A DNA stretch of 64,000 bases from Actinomadura macra NBRC 14102 (GTDB taxonomy: Bacteria > Actinomycetota > Actinomycetes > Streptosporangiales > Streptosporangiaceae). The stretch's first letter is position 1, and each line of letters opens with the position of its first letter. A model generated the notes under the pieces. It made no database searches. It had not been told where the DNA came from and was given only the letters and a program-made list of their open reading frames with translations. Below, one piece after another: positions 42,870 through 52,093 of the stretch. The stretch spans positions 434,001 through 498,000 of the forward strand of contig NZ_BCQT01000004.1 of NCBI RefSeq assembly GCF_001552215.1, in the 5' to 3' direction. The translations under genes were made by a program, and so were the position numbers.

Positions 42870-42992
42870 GGCTCGTAACTTTCTGTCCACTTCCGGTCAT
42901 GCACCGGTATATTGCGGCTTTTTATCTGGACACCGCCGTCCCGCCGCGCGACCGTCATAGTGGCGCCGGGCATTACAGACGGGGGTCCATTC

Positions 42993-43718
42993 ATGAGCGA
43001 CGGGCAGCTCTCCCCGCAGGTGAGGGCGGCGGCCGGCGGTGCCGCGCACACCCTGTGGCGGCGACGGCTCCGGCACGACATCCGGCACGAGCTCGGCACG
43101 ATCATCATGCTGGCGTCGGCCGTCGCCGTGTCACGCGACATCGGCGAGGTCAGCAGGCAGCGCATCGAGCAGCTGCTCGGCGAGACCCGCTGGCTCGACC
43201 ACCTCCTGCGCCGGCTCGACGAGGACGACGACGACCAGCCGCTGCCCTTCCCCGAGCGGATCCGGGTGGACGCCCTCACCGAGGAGGTCGTCACCGGGAT
43301 GCGGCTCGCCACCCCGCACGAGGTCTGCCTCGACGCCGACGAGGCGTGGGCGCACATGGACCCGGTCGCGCTCTGGCGGGCGCTGCGCAACGTCCTGGAC
43401 AACGCGTGCCGCGTCGCCGGCGGGCGGGTGGACGTGCGGGTGGAGGTCGTCCAAGGCTGGGTGGCCGTCCAGATCGACGACGACGGCCCGGGCTTCGGCG
43501 CCGGGCGGGGCGAACAGCGCCAGGGACTGGCCTCGCTGGGGCTCGGTATCGTCCACGACCTGATCTCCGGCTACGGCGGCAGCCTGGAGATCCGCACCTG
43601 CGAGATGGGCGGCGCCCGCGTCCGGATGCTGCTGCCGTCGGCGCCTCCACCGGAGCCGCTGCCGGCCGTCGAGGCGCATCCGGGCGGGCACGCCGACGAT
43701 GGGCGGCCGCGTCCATGA
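42993..43718 (+). CDS. Soluble histidine-kinase-like protein
   Basis: Sensor kinase of 241 aa without any membrane helix or recognisable sensor domain. A dimerisation helix with a candidate phospho-histidine (RRLRHDIRHELGTIIML) is followed by an ATPase domain: N-box ALRNVLDNACRVA, G1 DDDGPGFGAG and G2 GLGIVHDLI. The start MSDGQLS was chosen over an upstream in-frame ATG because it begins the folded part. ATGA overlap with the response regulator shows they are a pair. Its signal must come from a partner protein or the cytoplasm. Confidence 0.87.
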   Translation: MSDGQLSPQVRAAAGGAAHTLWRRRLRHDIRHELGTIIMLASAVAVSRDIGEVSRQRIEQLLGETRWLDHLLRRLDEDDDDQPLPFPERIRVDALTEEVVTGMRLATPHEVCLDADEAWAHMDPVALWRALRNVLDNACRVAGGRVDVRVEVVQGWVAVQIDDDGPGFGAGRGEQRQGLASLGLGIVHDLISGYGGSLEIRTCEMGGARVRMLLPSAPPPEPLPAVEAHPGGHADDGRPRP

Positions 43719-44362
43719 AGGTGATCGTCTGCGACGACCACGCGGTGTTCGCCGACTCGCTGTCCCTGGTCCTGTCGGACGCCGGCCACACCGTCGTGGG
43801 CGTGGCCTACTCCCCCGAGGACGTCCTGCCGGTGCTGCGCGCCAGGGACGCCGACATCTGCCTGATCGACCTCCAGTTCCCGTCCGGTACCGCGCTGGAG
43901 TGGATGCCCCAACTGCGGGCGGTCGCGCCGGCGACCCGTTTCATCGTGCTGACCGGCTTCCTGGAGCAGCGGGTGCTGGAGGCCGGGGTCGCGGCGGGCG
44001 TGCGCGGGTTCGCGCACAAGGGCCAGCAGGCCGGCGACATCCTCACCCTGCTGCGCCGTGTCGGGTCCGGCGAGGTCGTCGCCGACCTCGCCGCGCAGCG
44101 CGGCGGCGTCCGGCCGCGCACCCGGGCCCAGCAGGTCGCGCGGTTCCTCACCCCCCGCGAGCGCGAGGTGCTGACCCGGCTGGCACGCGGCGAGTCGACG
44201 CAGACGCTGGCCAAGGCGATGGGCGTGACGCGCAGTACCGCGCGCAGCCACGTGCAGAGCGTGCTGAGCAAGCTCGGCGTGCACTCGCAGCGGGAGGCGG
44301 TCATCGAGGCGGCCCGGCACGGCCTGGTCAGCGTCGAGACAGGGGAATGGCTCGCCGGCTGA
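43715..44362 (+). CDS. NarL-type response regulator
   Basis: Response regulator of 215 aa. The receiver has CDDHAVFADSL and the phospho-site LIDLQFPSGTA, with the conserved switch in VLTGF and lysine in AHKGQQ. The C-terminal LuxR helix-turn-helix has LTPREREVLTRLARGES then RSTARSHVQSVLSKL. It is coupled to the soluble kinase upstream by ATGA. The target may be the MBL/Rieske gene divergent from the pair (inference). Confidence 0.92.
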   Translation: MKVIVCDDHAVFADSLSLVLSDAGHTVVGVAYSPEDVLPVLRARDADICLIDLQFPSGTALEWMPQLRAVAPATRFIVLTGFLEQRVLEAGVAAGVRGFAHKGQQAGDILTLLRRVGSGEVVADLAAQRGGVRPRTRAQQVARFLTPREREVLTRLARGESTQTLAKAMGVTRSTARSHVQSVLSKLGVHSQREAVIEAARHGLVSVETGEWLAG

Positions 44363-44475
44363 GAGGCGACTGAGACGCGCCGAGACGGGGTACCTCTGCT
44401 CCGGGGGCGGCCGAATCCGGACATACCGGGTCTGGCCGGGACGCGTTAGCGTCCGCCTTGAAGGAGGAGGTTCCC

Positions 44476-45477
44476 ATGCCTCAACGGCGAGGCGCGCTGC
44501 CCATCTCCGACGCCGAGGTCCTCGGCTGCCCCGACACCTTTGCCCGTGGCATCCCGTACGACCGGCTGGAACGGCTTCGGGGGCGCACGCCGGTGGTGTG
44601 GCTGGACGGCCGGCTGGCCGACCGGCCGGGTGCCTGGGCCGTCCTGCGGTACGAGGACGTCCGGCACGCGCTCAGGCATCCCGAGCTGTTCTCACCGGAT
44701 CACGAAGGCGTCCTGCACGGCCCGATGCCCGGCGACGACCCCCAGGGCGACGCCCGGAGCGGGCCTTCGGACGGGCTCCGGGACAGGCCCCGGGACGGGC
44801 CCGCTGACGGCACGTCCGGTGACGAGCCGGCCTGGATCGACATGGATCCCTCCGCCGGGGCCATGCTGGACCGGATGCCCGACGGCGCGGCCGTCGACTT
44901 CGTGGCCGACGTCGTCCGCGATCTGCCCGCGATGCTCCGCGACACCCTGGCGGGCGGCGTGCACGCTCTGATCCGGCACCCGGTGCAGTACGAGCGGCTG
45001 CGGGAGCGGCGGTCCGACGACGGGCTCCTCGACAGCGCGGTCGAGGAGATGCTGCGCTGGTGGACGCCCGTCATGCAGGTGTGGCGGACGATGCGGCGCG
45101 GCACCGTCATCGGCGGTGTGCCCCTCCTCGCGGGTGAGCAGGTGACGCTGTGGCTCGCGTCCGCCAATCACGACGAGGAGGTGTTCCCCGAGCCCGCTCG
45201 CTTCCTCCCCGACCGCTTCCGCACCCTCCCCGCCAGTAGCAGGCCACCCCGCTTCGGGCGGCACCGCCAGCGGGAGCAACGCGTCCGGCCGCATCTGTGC
45301 TTCGGCTACGGGGACCGCGCGTGCCTCGGTGCGCGGCTGGCCCGGGTGCACCTGCGGGCGCTCCTGGTCGCGCTGCTGGACCGGCCGGGGTGCGTCCGCC
45401 CGGCGGGCGAACCGGTGATGCTGCGCTCGAACGCCCGCCACGGCTTCCAACGGCTCCCCATCCGCTGGAGCGGCTGA
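44476..45477 (+). pseudogene. Cytochrome P450 with internal deletions
   Basis: P450-family protein of 333 aa where about 400 are usual. Present are the helix-K ExxR (EEMLRWW) and the heme loop FGYGDRACLGARLAR with the cysteine ligand. Missing are the helix-C region (the PxHTRxRR heme contacts expected after WIDMDP) and the helix E to I part: VADVVRDLP is joined directly to LRDTLAGGVHALIRHP, skipping the oxygen-binding AGxxT. An acidic Gly/Arg-rich insert follows the B region. The frame is intact with an excellent AAGGAGGAGG site. It probably makes no working monooxygenase. Confidence 0.8.
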
Positions 45478-45635
45478 ATCCCCCGAGCCGGCCGGCACAC
45501 GGGGCCCGGCACCGGTTCCGGCGCCCACTGAACCTCCAGCGCCACTGAACGTCCTCCGCGACTGTGCCGTATGTCGGCTCAGGTGCTCCTTCGCGCGCCC
45601 GGAAGGCGGCGCGCCATGCCCGAGGAGGACGGAGA

Positions 45636-46778
45636 GTGGGACTGACGAGCTGGGGGCTGCTCGGACTGCTGACATCGATCACGCTCGGTTTCCTGGCCGC
45701 GACCGTGTGGGCGTGGCCGCGCGCCGCCTCCACCGGCCTGCGCGCCGCCGGGGCCCGCGTCCTGCTGCTGCTCGGCTGCCAGCTCGTCGTCCTGGTGACG
45801 CTGGTGACCGCGCTCAACGCCTACTACCTGTTCTACGGGTCGTGGACGGACCTGGCCGGCGCGGCGGGCGGCCGTGCCCAGATCACCCGGCACGGACCGG
45901 TGGCGGGCCCCAACGCGAAGGCGGCCTCGCAGGTCGTCCGGAAGGTGCGGGAGAGCCTCGCGCCGGTGCGCGCGGGGCGGGCCGTCCCCGAACGGGACGG
46001 CCAGGTCGAGCATCTGGACATCCGCGGGATCCGCACCGGGATCGCCTCCGAGGCGTACGTCTACCTGCCGCCGCAGTACTTCCAGCGGCCCTTCGCGGAC
46101 CGGCGGCTGCCCGTCGTGATCTTCATCGCGGGGTATCCGGCGGCGGACCGGCTGGTCTGGATCAGCAAGGGACACGTGCCGGACACCGTGGCGCGGGCGC
46201 AGCGGGCGGGCGAGGTCCAGCCGATGATCTACGTGCTGATGCGGCCGACCGTCGAGGACGGCTGGGACACCGAGTGCGCCGACGTCCCCGGCGGCCCCAA
46301 GGTGGAGACGTTCTTCGCGCAGGACGTCCCCGAGGCGATCTCGGACACCTACCGCACGGCCCGCGACCGCGCGGGCTGGGGCCTCGCGGGCTACTCCACC
46401 GGCGGGTACTGCGCGACGAAGCTCGCGATGCTGCACTCCGACCGGTTCTCCGCCGCGGTGAGCATGGCCGGCCACTTCCACGCCCTGCTCGACACCACGA
46501 CCCGGGACCTGTACGGCGGCAGCGCACGGCTCCGGCGGGCGTGTGACCTGGTCTGGCGGCTGGAGAACCTCCCGCAGCCGCCGGTGTCGGTCCTGGTGGC
46601 CTCGGCGGACGTGGGCGAGAAGACGTTCCCGTCCGCGCGGCGGTTCATGGCCGCCGCCCGTCCACCGCTGGTGGTGGACAAGGTGCTGCTGCCCACCGGC
46701 GGCCACAACTTCAAGACGTTCCGCAAGTACATCCCGCCGTCGATCCAGTGGCTGAGCGCGCATCTGAGGGGCGAGTGA
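45636..46778 (+). CDS. Membrane-anchored alpha/beta-hydrolase esterase
   Basis: Esterase-D/antigen-85-like hydrolase of 380 aa. Two N-terminal transmembrane helices (about residues 7-28 and 41-66) place the catalytic domain outside. The nucleophile is Ser254 in AGYSTGGYC, and His357 in PTGGHNFKT is the likely catalytic histidine. YVYLPPQYF is a typical substrate-loop motif. GTG start after GAGGAGGACGGA. The next gene is a paralogue lacking these residues. Acyl transfer or ester hydrolysis on envelope lipids is plausible. Confidence 0.9.
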   Translation: MGLTSWGLLGLLTSITLGFLAATVWAWPRAASTGLRAAGARVLLLLGCQLVVLVTLVTALNAYYLFYGSWTDLAGAAGGRAQITRHGPVAGPNAKAASQVVRKVRESLAPVRAGRAVPERDGQVEHLDIRGIRTGIASEAYVYLPPQYFQRPFADRRLPVVIFIAGYPAADRLVWISKGHVPDTVARAQRAGEVQPMIYVLMRPTVEDGWDTECADVPGGPKVETFFAQDVPEAISDTYRTARDRAGWGLAGYSTGGYCATKLAMLHSDRFSAAVSMAGHFHALLDTTTRDLYGGSARLRRACDLVWRLENLPQPPVSVLVASADVGEKTFPSARRFMAAARPPLVVDKVLLPTGGHNFKTFRKYIPPSIQWLSAHLRGE

Positions 46779-46779
46779 C

Positions 46780-47961
46780 GTGGAGCCGGTCAGCGGGGCG
46801 TTCCTGCTGCCCGTGTGCGGGCTCACCATCGCGTGCGTGACGGCGACCGTGCTGCTGTGGCCGCGGCTCGCCCGGCCGGGGCCCCGCCGGCTGCTGGCCC
46901 GGTCCGGGATGCTGCTGGCGACGCAGGCGCTGATGACCGCCTGCGCCGTCCTGCTCGCCAACCGCTACTTCGTGTTCTACGCGACGTGGAACGACCTGCT
47001 CGGCGGTGACACCGCGCGGGTGCGGGTCGAGCAGGTGCAGCCGAACGGCGGCGTACGCGCGGGCACCGCCGGCCTCGTGCGCCGCATGTCCACCGACCTC
47101 GGCCCGCGGCGCCGGGGCGGCGACCGCGACCCGGCCGAGGACGGGCGGGTGGACCTGCTGTGGTTCCGCGGCGCGCGCAGCGGTCTGGACTCCGAGGTCT
47201 ACGTCTACCTGCCGCCCCAGTACTTCCAGGCGGCGTACGCGACCAGGCGGCTGCCGGTCGTCATGCTCCTCGCCGACGGCGCGTCCGGGGACGCGGCCCG
47301 CGCACCGGCCGGGGGCGCGATGGCGTGGCTCCGGCAGGGGCGGCTGCCCGCCGCGGCGGACGCGGCGGAGCGGCCGGGCACCGCGCAGCCGATGATCTAC
47401 GCGATGGTCGGACGGGCGCACGGCTGCATCGATCCTGCCGGACGGCCGGCCAGAACGTCCGGGCTCACCGAGACCCTCCTCGCGCAGGACGTGCCGGAGG
47501 CGCTGGCCGGCACCTACCGGTTGCCGCGCACCCGCAAGGGGTGGGGCCTGGTGGGGTTCGCCGCGGGCGGGCAGTGCGCGGCGCGGCTCGCGATGCTGCA
47601 CTCCGACCGGTTCGCCGCCGCGGCGGCGATCAACGGCCGCTTCGGTCTGCCGGGAACGCCCCCGGCCGATGCGGGCGACGGCCCGGACGGCGACCCGTAC
47701 GGGGGCAGCCGGGCGTACCGGCTCGACAACGACCTGCTGTGGCGGCTGGAGAACCTCCCGCCGCCGCCGGTCGCGGTCCTGGCCGCCGCCGGGACGGGCG
47801 GGGAGGACGCGCGGGAGGCCGAGCGGTTCACCGCGCTCGTCAGACCGCCGATGGCGGCGGGAAAGATCCTCGTGCCCGGCGCGCCCGGGACGCTCCGGCA
47901 GTGGCGCGACCATCTCCCGCAGGTCCTGGAATGGACGAGCGGGCGTCTCCAGAGCGAGTAG
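46780..47961 (+). CDS. Inactive-looking paralogue of the adjacent esterase
   Basis: Membrane-anchored alpha/beta-hydrolase fold of 393 aa, colinear with the preceding protein (shared YVYLPPQYFQ, AQDVPEA, GWGLxG, AMLHSDRF, WRLENLP). The nucleophile elbow is GFAAGGQC: Ala261 replaces the catalytic serine. The catalytic-histidine loop is GAPGTLRQW, with no histidine. The fold and membrane helices are otherwise intact, so it is not decayed at random. It starts 1 bp after the esterase stop. It may bind ligand or partner the active esterase. Confidence 0.88.
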   Translation: MEPVSGAFLLPVCGLTIACVTATVLLWPRLARPGPRRLLARSGMLLATQALMTACAVLLANRYFVFYATWNDLLGGDTARVRVEQVQPNGGVRAGTAGLVRRMSTDLGPRRRGGDRDPAEDGRVDLLWFRGARSGLDSEVYVYLPPQYFQAAYATRRLPVVMLLADGASGDAARAPAGGAMAWLRQGRLPAAADAAERPGTAQPMIYAMVGRAHGCIDPAGRPARTSGLTETLLAQDVPEALAGTYRLPRTRKGWGLVGFAAGGQCAARLAMLHSDRFAAAAAINGRFGLPGTPPADAGDGPDGDPYGGSRAYRLDNDLLWRLENLPPPPVAVLAAAGTGGEDAREAERFTALVRPPMAAGKILVPGAPGTLRQWRDHLPQVLEWTSGRLQSE

Positions 47962-48048
47962 CCCCTGCTCGGCTACCTCTCGGGGAGTAGCCCCGCTCAC
48001 TCCCCCCAGCCGACGTCGATCCGCCCATCGGTGACCTAACGTGCTGAC

Positions 48049-49350
48049 ATGAGCAGCTCTCCGCCGCACGCGCCGGTCCGGCCCCACTGGCCGCGCCCGG
48101 CCCAGTGGCCCGTGTGGGTCGTCCCGTTGTTCCTGGCGTTCATCCAGGTCCTCGGGTCGCTGGTCGCGCAGCACGGCGGACGCAGGGAGCGCAGCGGCGG
48201 CGGGGGACCGTGGGCCGACCACGACGGCCGGGACATCGGCAACCGGGACCTGGACCCGCTGGGCATCGCGCTGCTCCTCGCCGGCCCGCTGCTGCTGCTG
48301 TTGCGCCGCCGCAACCCGGTGGCCACGATGGCCGCGACCTTCGCGGTCACGAGCCTGTACCTGCTGCGCGGCTACACCTACGGCCCGGCGCCCTTCTCCG
48401 CCGCCGTCGCGATCGTGGCGGCGGTCACGGCGGGGCGGCGGCTCGCGGCGTGGGTGGGGACGGGCGCCGCGCTGGCGGCCTACTTCGGGCTGACCGCGGC
48501 GATCGGCGTCCCGCTGGAGCGGCGGGGCGAGTCCGGGCGGTTGTTCCCGGTGGAGGAGCCGAGCCTGTCCGGGACGATCTTCGTGATCGGCTGGGCGCTG
48601 GTGGTGCTGGTCACCGCCGAGCTGATCCGGATGCGCGGCCAGAAGGCGGCCGAGGCCGCGCGCACCCGCGCCGAGGAGGAGCGCCGCCAGGCCAGCGAGG
48701 AGCGGCTGCGGATGGCCCGCGAGCTGCACGACGTCCTCGCGCACAACATCTCGATGATCAACGTGCAGGCCGGCGTGGCGCTGCACCTGATGGACGACAA
48801 CCCCGAGCAGGCGCGGACGGCGCTGGCCGCCATCAAGGAGGCCAGCAAGGAGGCGCTCACCGAGATGCGGGGGGTGATCGGGGCGCTGCGGGCGCAGGGC
48901 GAGAGCGCGCCGCGCTCCCCCACCGCCGGGCTCGACCGGCTGGACGACCTGCTGGCCCGCGCCCGCTCCGCCGGGCTGCGCGTGGACGCCGAGATCACCG
49001 GAGAGCGCCGCCCGCTGCACGCGAGCACCGACCTGGCCGCGTTCCGGATCGTCCAGGAGTCGCTCACCAACGTGACGCGGCATGCCGGGCCGGGTCCGGT
49101 GACGGCGCGGGTCCGCATCGCCTACGGTGAACGCGAGATCGAGGTGCGGGTCGAGGACGACGGCCGGGGCGCGTCCCTGCTGGACGAGCATCCGGGCGGG
49201 AGCGGGATCCGGGGCATGCGGGAGCGGGCCGCCGCGCTCGGCGGCACGTTCGACGCCGGGCCGCGCACCGGCGGCGGGTTCGCCGTCCGGGCACGGCTGC
49301 CGCTCACCGAGGACGCCGACGACGCCGGGGACGGAAGGGACGCACTGTGA
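48049..49350 (+). CDS. DesK/NarX-type membrane histidine kinase
   Basis: Sensor kinase of 433 aa with about five to six N-terminal membrane helices and no large extracellular domain. A coiled linker (AARTRAEEERRQASEERL) leads to the HisKA_3 phospho-acceptor region RMARELHDVLAHNISMI, with His in LHDVLAHN. The ATPase domain has IVQESLTNVTRHA, VEDDGRG and GIRGMRERAAALGG. The stop overlaps the response regulator start (GTGA). The signal is probably membrane-based. Confidence 0.93.
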   Translation: MSSSPPHAPVRPHWPRPAQWPVWVVPLFLAFIQVLGSLVAQHGGRRERSGGGGPWADHDGRDIGNRDLDPLGIALLLAGPLLLLLRRRNPVATMAATFAVTSLYLLRGYTYGPAPFSAAVAIVAAVTAGRRLAAWVGTGAALAAYFGLTAAIGVPLERRGESGRLFPVEEPSLSGTIFVIGWALVVLVTAELIRMRGQKAAEAARTRAEEERRQASEERLRMARELHDVLAHNISMINVQAGVALHLMDDNPEQARTALAAIKEASKEALTEMRGVIGALRAQGESAPRSPTAGLDRLDDLLARARSAGLRVDAEITGERRPLHASTDLAAFRIVQESLTNVTRHAGPGPVTARVRIAYGEREIEVRVEDDGRGASLLDEHPGGSGIRGMRERAAALGGTFDAGPRTGGGFAVRARLPLTEDADDAGDGRDAL

Positions 49351-50012
49351 TCAAGGTGGTGCTGGCCGACGACCAGATACTGGTCAGGGCGGGCTTCCGG
49401 GCGCTGCTGGACGCCCAGGCCGACATCGAGGTGGCCGGCGAGGCCGGGGACGGCGCGGAGGCGGTGGCGCTGGCGCGCCGGCTCCGCCCGGACGTCATCC
49501 TGATGGACATCCGGATGCCGGGCCTGGACGGGCTCGCCGCCACCCGGCAGATCGCCTCCGACGAGCGGCTGGACGGTGTCAAGATCGTCATTCTCACCAC
49601 GTTCGAGCTGGACGAGTACGTGTTCGAGGCGCTGCGCGGCGGCGCGAGCGGGTTCCTGGTCAAGGACACCGAGCCGGTGGAGCTGATCCACGCCGTCCGC
49701 GCCGTCGCGGCCGGGGACGCGCTGTTGTCGCCGAGCGTGACACGGCGGCTGATCGTCGAGTTCGCCGCGCGGGCCAAGGAGCCCGCGCCGTCCCCGCGCC
49801 TGAACGCGCTGACCGACCGTGAGCGGGAGGTGATGACGCTGGTCGGCGAGGGATTGTCCAACGAGGAGATCGCTGCCCGGTTGGTGGTGAGCCCGGCGAC
49901 CGCCAAGACGCACGTCAGCCGCACGATGGTCAAGCTCGGTGCACGCGATCGGGCGCAGCTGGTGGTTTTCGCCTACGAATCCGGTCTGGTGAAACCTGGC
50001 TGGCTGCCCTAG
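49347..50012 (+). CDS. NarL-type response regulator
   Basis: Partner regulator of 221 aa. Receiver residues: LADDQILVRAG, phospho-site LMDIRMPGLDG, switch ILTTFELDEYV and VKDTEP. The LuxR helix-turn-helix has LTDREREVMTLVGEGLSN then ATAKTHVSRTMVKL. The GTG overlaps the kinase stop. Adjacent targets are not obvious. Confidence 0.94.
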   Translation: MIKVVLADDQILVRAGFRALLDAQADIEVAGEAGDGAEAVALARRLRPDVILMDIRMPGLDGLAATRQIASDERLDGVKIVILTTFELDEYVFEALRGGASGFLVKDTEPVELIHAVRAVAAGDALLSPSVTRRLIVEFAARAKEPAPSPRLNALTDREREVMTLVGEGLSNEEIAARLVVSPATAKTHVSRTMVKLGARDRAQLVVFAYESGLVKPGWLP

Positions 50013-50103
50013 AACCCCTCTCTCTGTGGCGATTGACTGTGCCCGGCGCGCACAGGCATGACAGGGTATGACGCACACTGAGTCACCGACACGGAGGAGT
50101 CCG

Positions 50104-50709
50104 GTGCCGAACGCCACGAGGATCCTCGCCGTCGACGACCGCGCGGAGAATCTGACCGCCCTTGAGGCCGTGCTCGACGCGCTGCCGGTGGAGGTCGTGT
50201 CCGTCTCCTCCGGGAAGGCCGCGCTGAAGGAACTGCTGGGCGACGACTTCGCGCTGATCCTGCTCGACGTCGTGATGCCGGAGATGGACGGCTTCGAGAC
50301 CGCCGGGCATATCAAGGCCAGGCCCCGCACCCGCGACATCCCGATCATCTTCCTCACCGCCGCGGGCGAGGCGAGCGAGCAGGCGTTCCGCGGCTACGCG
50401 GCCGGCGCCGTCGACTACCTCGCCAAGCCGTTCGACCCGTGGGTGCTGCGCGCGAAGGTGTCGGTCTTCGTGGACCTGCACCAACGCAACCTGGAACTGC
50501 GCCGGCAGTCGGGGCTGCTGCGCGCCACGCTCGCGGAGAACTCCACGAACCCCGACGGCTGCGACCGGCTCCTGAAGGCCCTGGACGACAGGCTCGCCCG
50601 CGTCGAGGACGATGTGGCCCGGCTGCGCTCCGGCGAGAACGCCGATGATCTCGACGACCACGTCGCCGCCCTCCGGCTCGTCCTGGACGCCCTGTCGGCC
50701 GGCTCCTGA
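50104..50709 (+). CDS. Stand-alone receiver protein with coiled-coil tail
   Basis: Receiver-domain protein of 201 aa without an output domain. Residues 1-125 have AVDDRAENLTALEAVL, phospho-site LLDVVMPEMDGFET, switch IIFLTAAGE and YLAKPFDPWVLRAKV, like receivers of hybrid kinases. The remaining 75 residues are charged and helical (RLARVEDDVARL) and may dimerise or bind a partner. GTG at 50104 was chosen for the GGAGGAG site; an ATG 12 codons earlier has none. It stands convergent to the kinase operon with 12 bp between them. Confidence 0.88.
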   Translation: MPNATRILAVDDRAENLTALEAVLDALPVEVVSVSSGKAALKELLGDDFALILLDVVMPEMDGFETAGHIKARPRTRDIPIIFLTAAGEASEQAFRGYAAGAVDYLAKPFDPWVLRAKVSVFVDLHQRNLELRRQSGLLRATLAENSTNPDGCDRLLKALDDRLARVEDDVARLRSGENADDLDDHVAALRLVLDALSAGS

Positions 50710-50721
50710 CCCGTCCGGCGT

Positions 50722-52071
50722 TCAGGTCCCCGTCGCCGCCCGCGTCGCGATCGGTGCGGCGGACGCGGTGGTGCCGGCGGGCGCGGCCATCGCGTCCGAC
50801 TGGAGCTTCTGGCGCAGGATGAACGCCCCCACCAGCACCGCCGCGATCACCAGGATCACCGCGATCGTGACGATCAGCACCGTCCTGCGTCGCTCGCCCT
50901 GCCCGTGCGGACCGCTCTGCGGACCGTTCTGGACGGGCGGGAGCAGTTGCTGCTGCCAGTTCGAGGACTGCTGCGGCTGCTCCCACGGCGGCGGCGTCCG
51001 CGGCTGGGGATGCGGCGTCCGCCCGGGCGGCGGCGCCCAGTCGGTCTCCAGCAGGGTCCGCGGGTCACGGTTCTGCGGGTCACGGCTCGGCGGGCGGCCG
51101 GGCGGGTGCCCCTCGGTCGCGTCGTGCCGGGTGATCCCCTCGATCTCGCTCGGGTCCAGCACGGTGTCGGCGGCGTCCGTGCCCCGGTTCGAGCGGCCGG
51201 ACGGCTCGTCCAGGATGGTCGCGTCCGTCTGAGTCATGGGCGGAGGCGGGGGCGGCGGCGGCAGGGTCGCGACCTGGGTGAGCAGCGGCTGCGCCTGCGC
51301 CGCCGTCATCCGGTGCACCGGCTCGCGCGCCAGCAGCCCGTCCAGCACCCGCGCGAGCGGCCCGGCGTTGCGCGCCGGCGGGACCGGCTCGCTGAGGGCG
51401 GCCTGGAGCGAGGACATCGCGTCGGGCCGTTCATAGGGGGAACGCCCCTCAAGGGCCGCGTACAGCGTCGCGCCCAGCGCCCACAGGTCGGACGCGGGCA
51501 CCGCCCGCTCGCCCTGTGCGCGCTCCGGTGGGATGTAGGCGGGCGACCCCATGACCAGGCCGGTCTGGGTGAGCGTCGCGTCGCCCTCCACCTGCGCGAT
51601 GCCGAAGTCGGTGAGGACGACCCGTCCCGCGTCGGTGATCAGCACGTTGCTGGGCTTCACGTCGCGGTGCAGGATGCCCTTCTCGTGGGCGTGCCGGAGC
51701 GCCGCGAGCATCTGCAGCCCGATCTCGGCGACCTGACGGTGCTCGATCGGCCCCTGGTCCAGGAGGTCCTGGAGGGACGGCGCGAGGACCAGTTCCATCA
51801 CGATCCAGGGCCGGTCCGACTCCTCCACCACGTCGTGGACGATGACGACGCCGGGGTGGCTCAGCCGCGCCGACGCACGCGCCTCGCGGAACGTCCGCTC
51901 GTACAGCACGCCGCGTTCGGCGTCGTTCAGCCCCGGCGGGAGGACGACCTCCTTGACCGCGACCTCCCGGTCGAGCATCACGTCGTAGGCGCGCCACACG
52001 GTGCCCATACCGCCGCGGCCGACCACCGAGTCGAGCCGGTAGCGGTTGCCGAGCAGGCGTGCCTGTCCCAT
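50722..52071 (-). CDS. Transmembrane Ser/Thr protein kinase 1 of 3
   Basis: Eukaryotic-type kinase of 449 aa. The kinase domain (about 1-265) has the P-loop VGRGGMGTVW, lysine in VAVKEV, catalytic LHRDVKPSNVLI, DFG in LTDFGIA and APE-like GSPAYIPPERA. A disordered proline-rich juxtamembrane part leads to one membrane helix (TVLIVTIAVILVIAAVLVG) and a short extracellular tail with no sensor domain, unlike kinases 2 and 3. It is the last of three tandem kinases, 22 bp after kinase 2. Confidence 0.94.
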   Translation of the reverse strand: MGQARLLGNRYRLDSVVGRGGMGTVWRAYDVMLDREVAVKEVVLPPGLNDAERGVLYERTFREARASARLSHPGVVIVHDVVEESDRPWIVMELVLAPSLQDLLDQGPIEHRQVAEIGLQMLAALRHAHEKGILHRDVKPSNVLITDAGRVVLTDFGIAQVEGDATLTQTGLVMGSPAYIPPERAQGERAVPASDLWALGATLYAALEGRSPYERPDAMSSLQAALSEPVPPARNAGPLARVLDGLLAREPVHRMTAAQAQPLLTQVATLPPPPPPPPMTQTDATILDEPSGRSNRGTDAADTVLDPSEIEGITRHDATEGHPPGRPPSRDPQNRDPRTLLETDWAPPPGRTPHPQPRTPPPWEQPQQSSNWQQQLLPPVQNGPQSGPHGQGERRRTVLIVTIAVILVIAAVLVGAFILRQKLQSDAMAAPAGTTASAAPIATRAATGT

Positions 52072-52093
52072 TGCTAGATGGTCCCCCAAGTGT

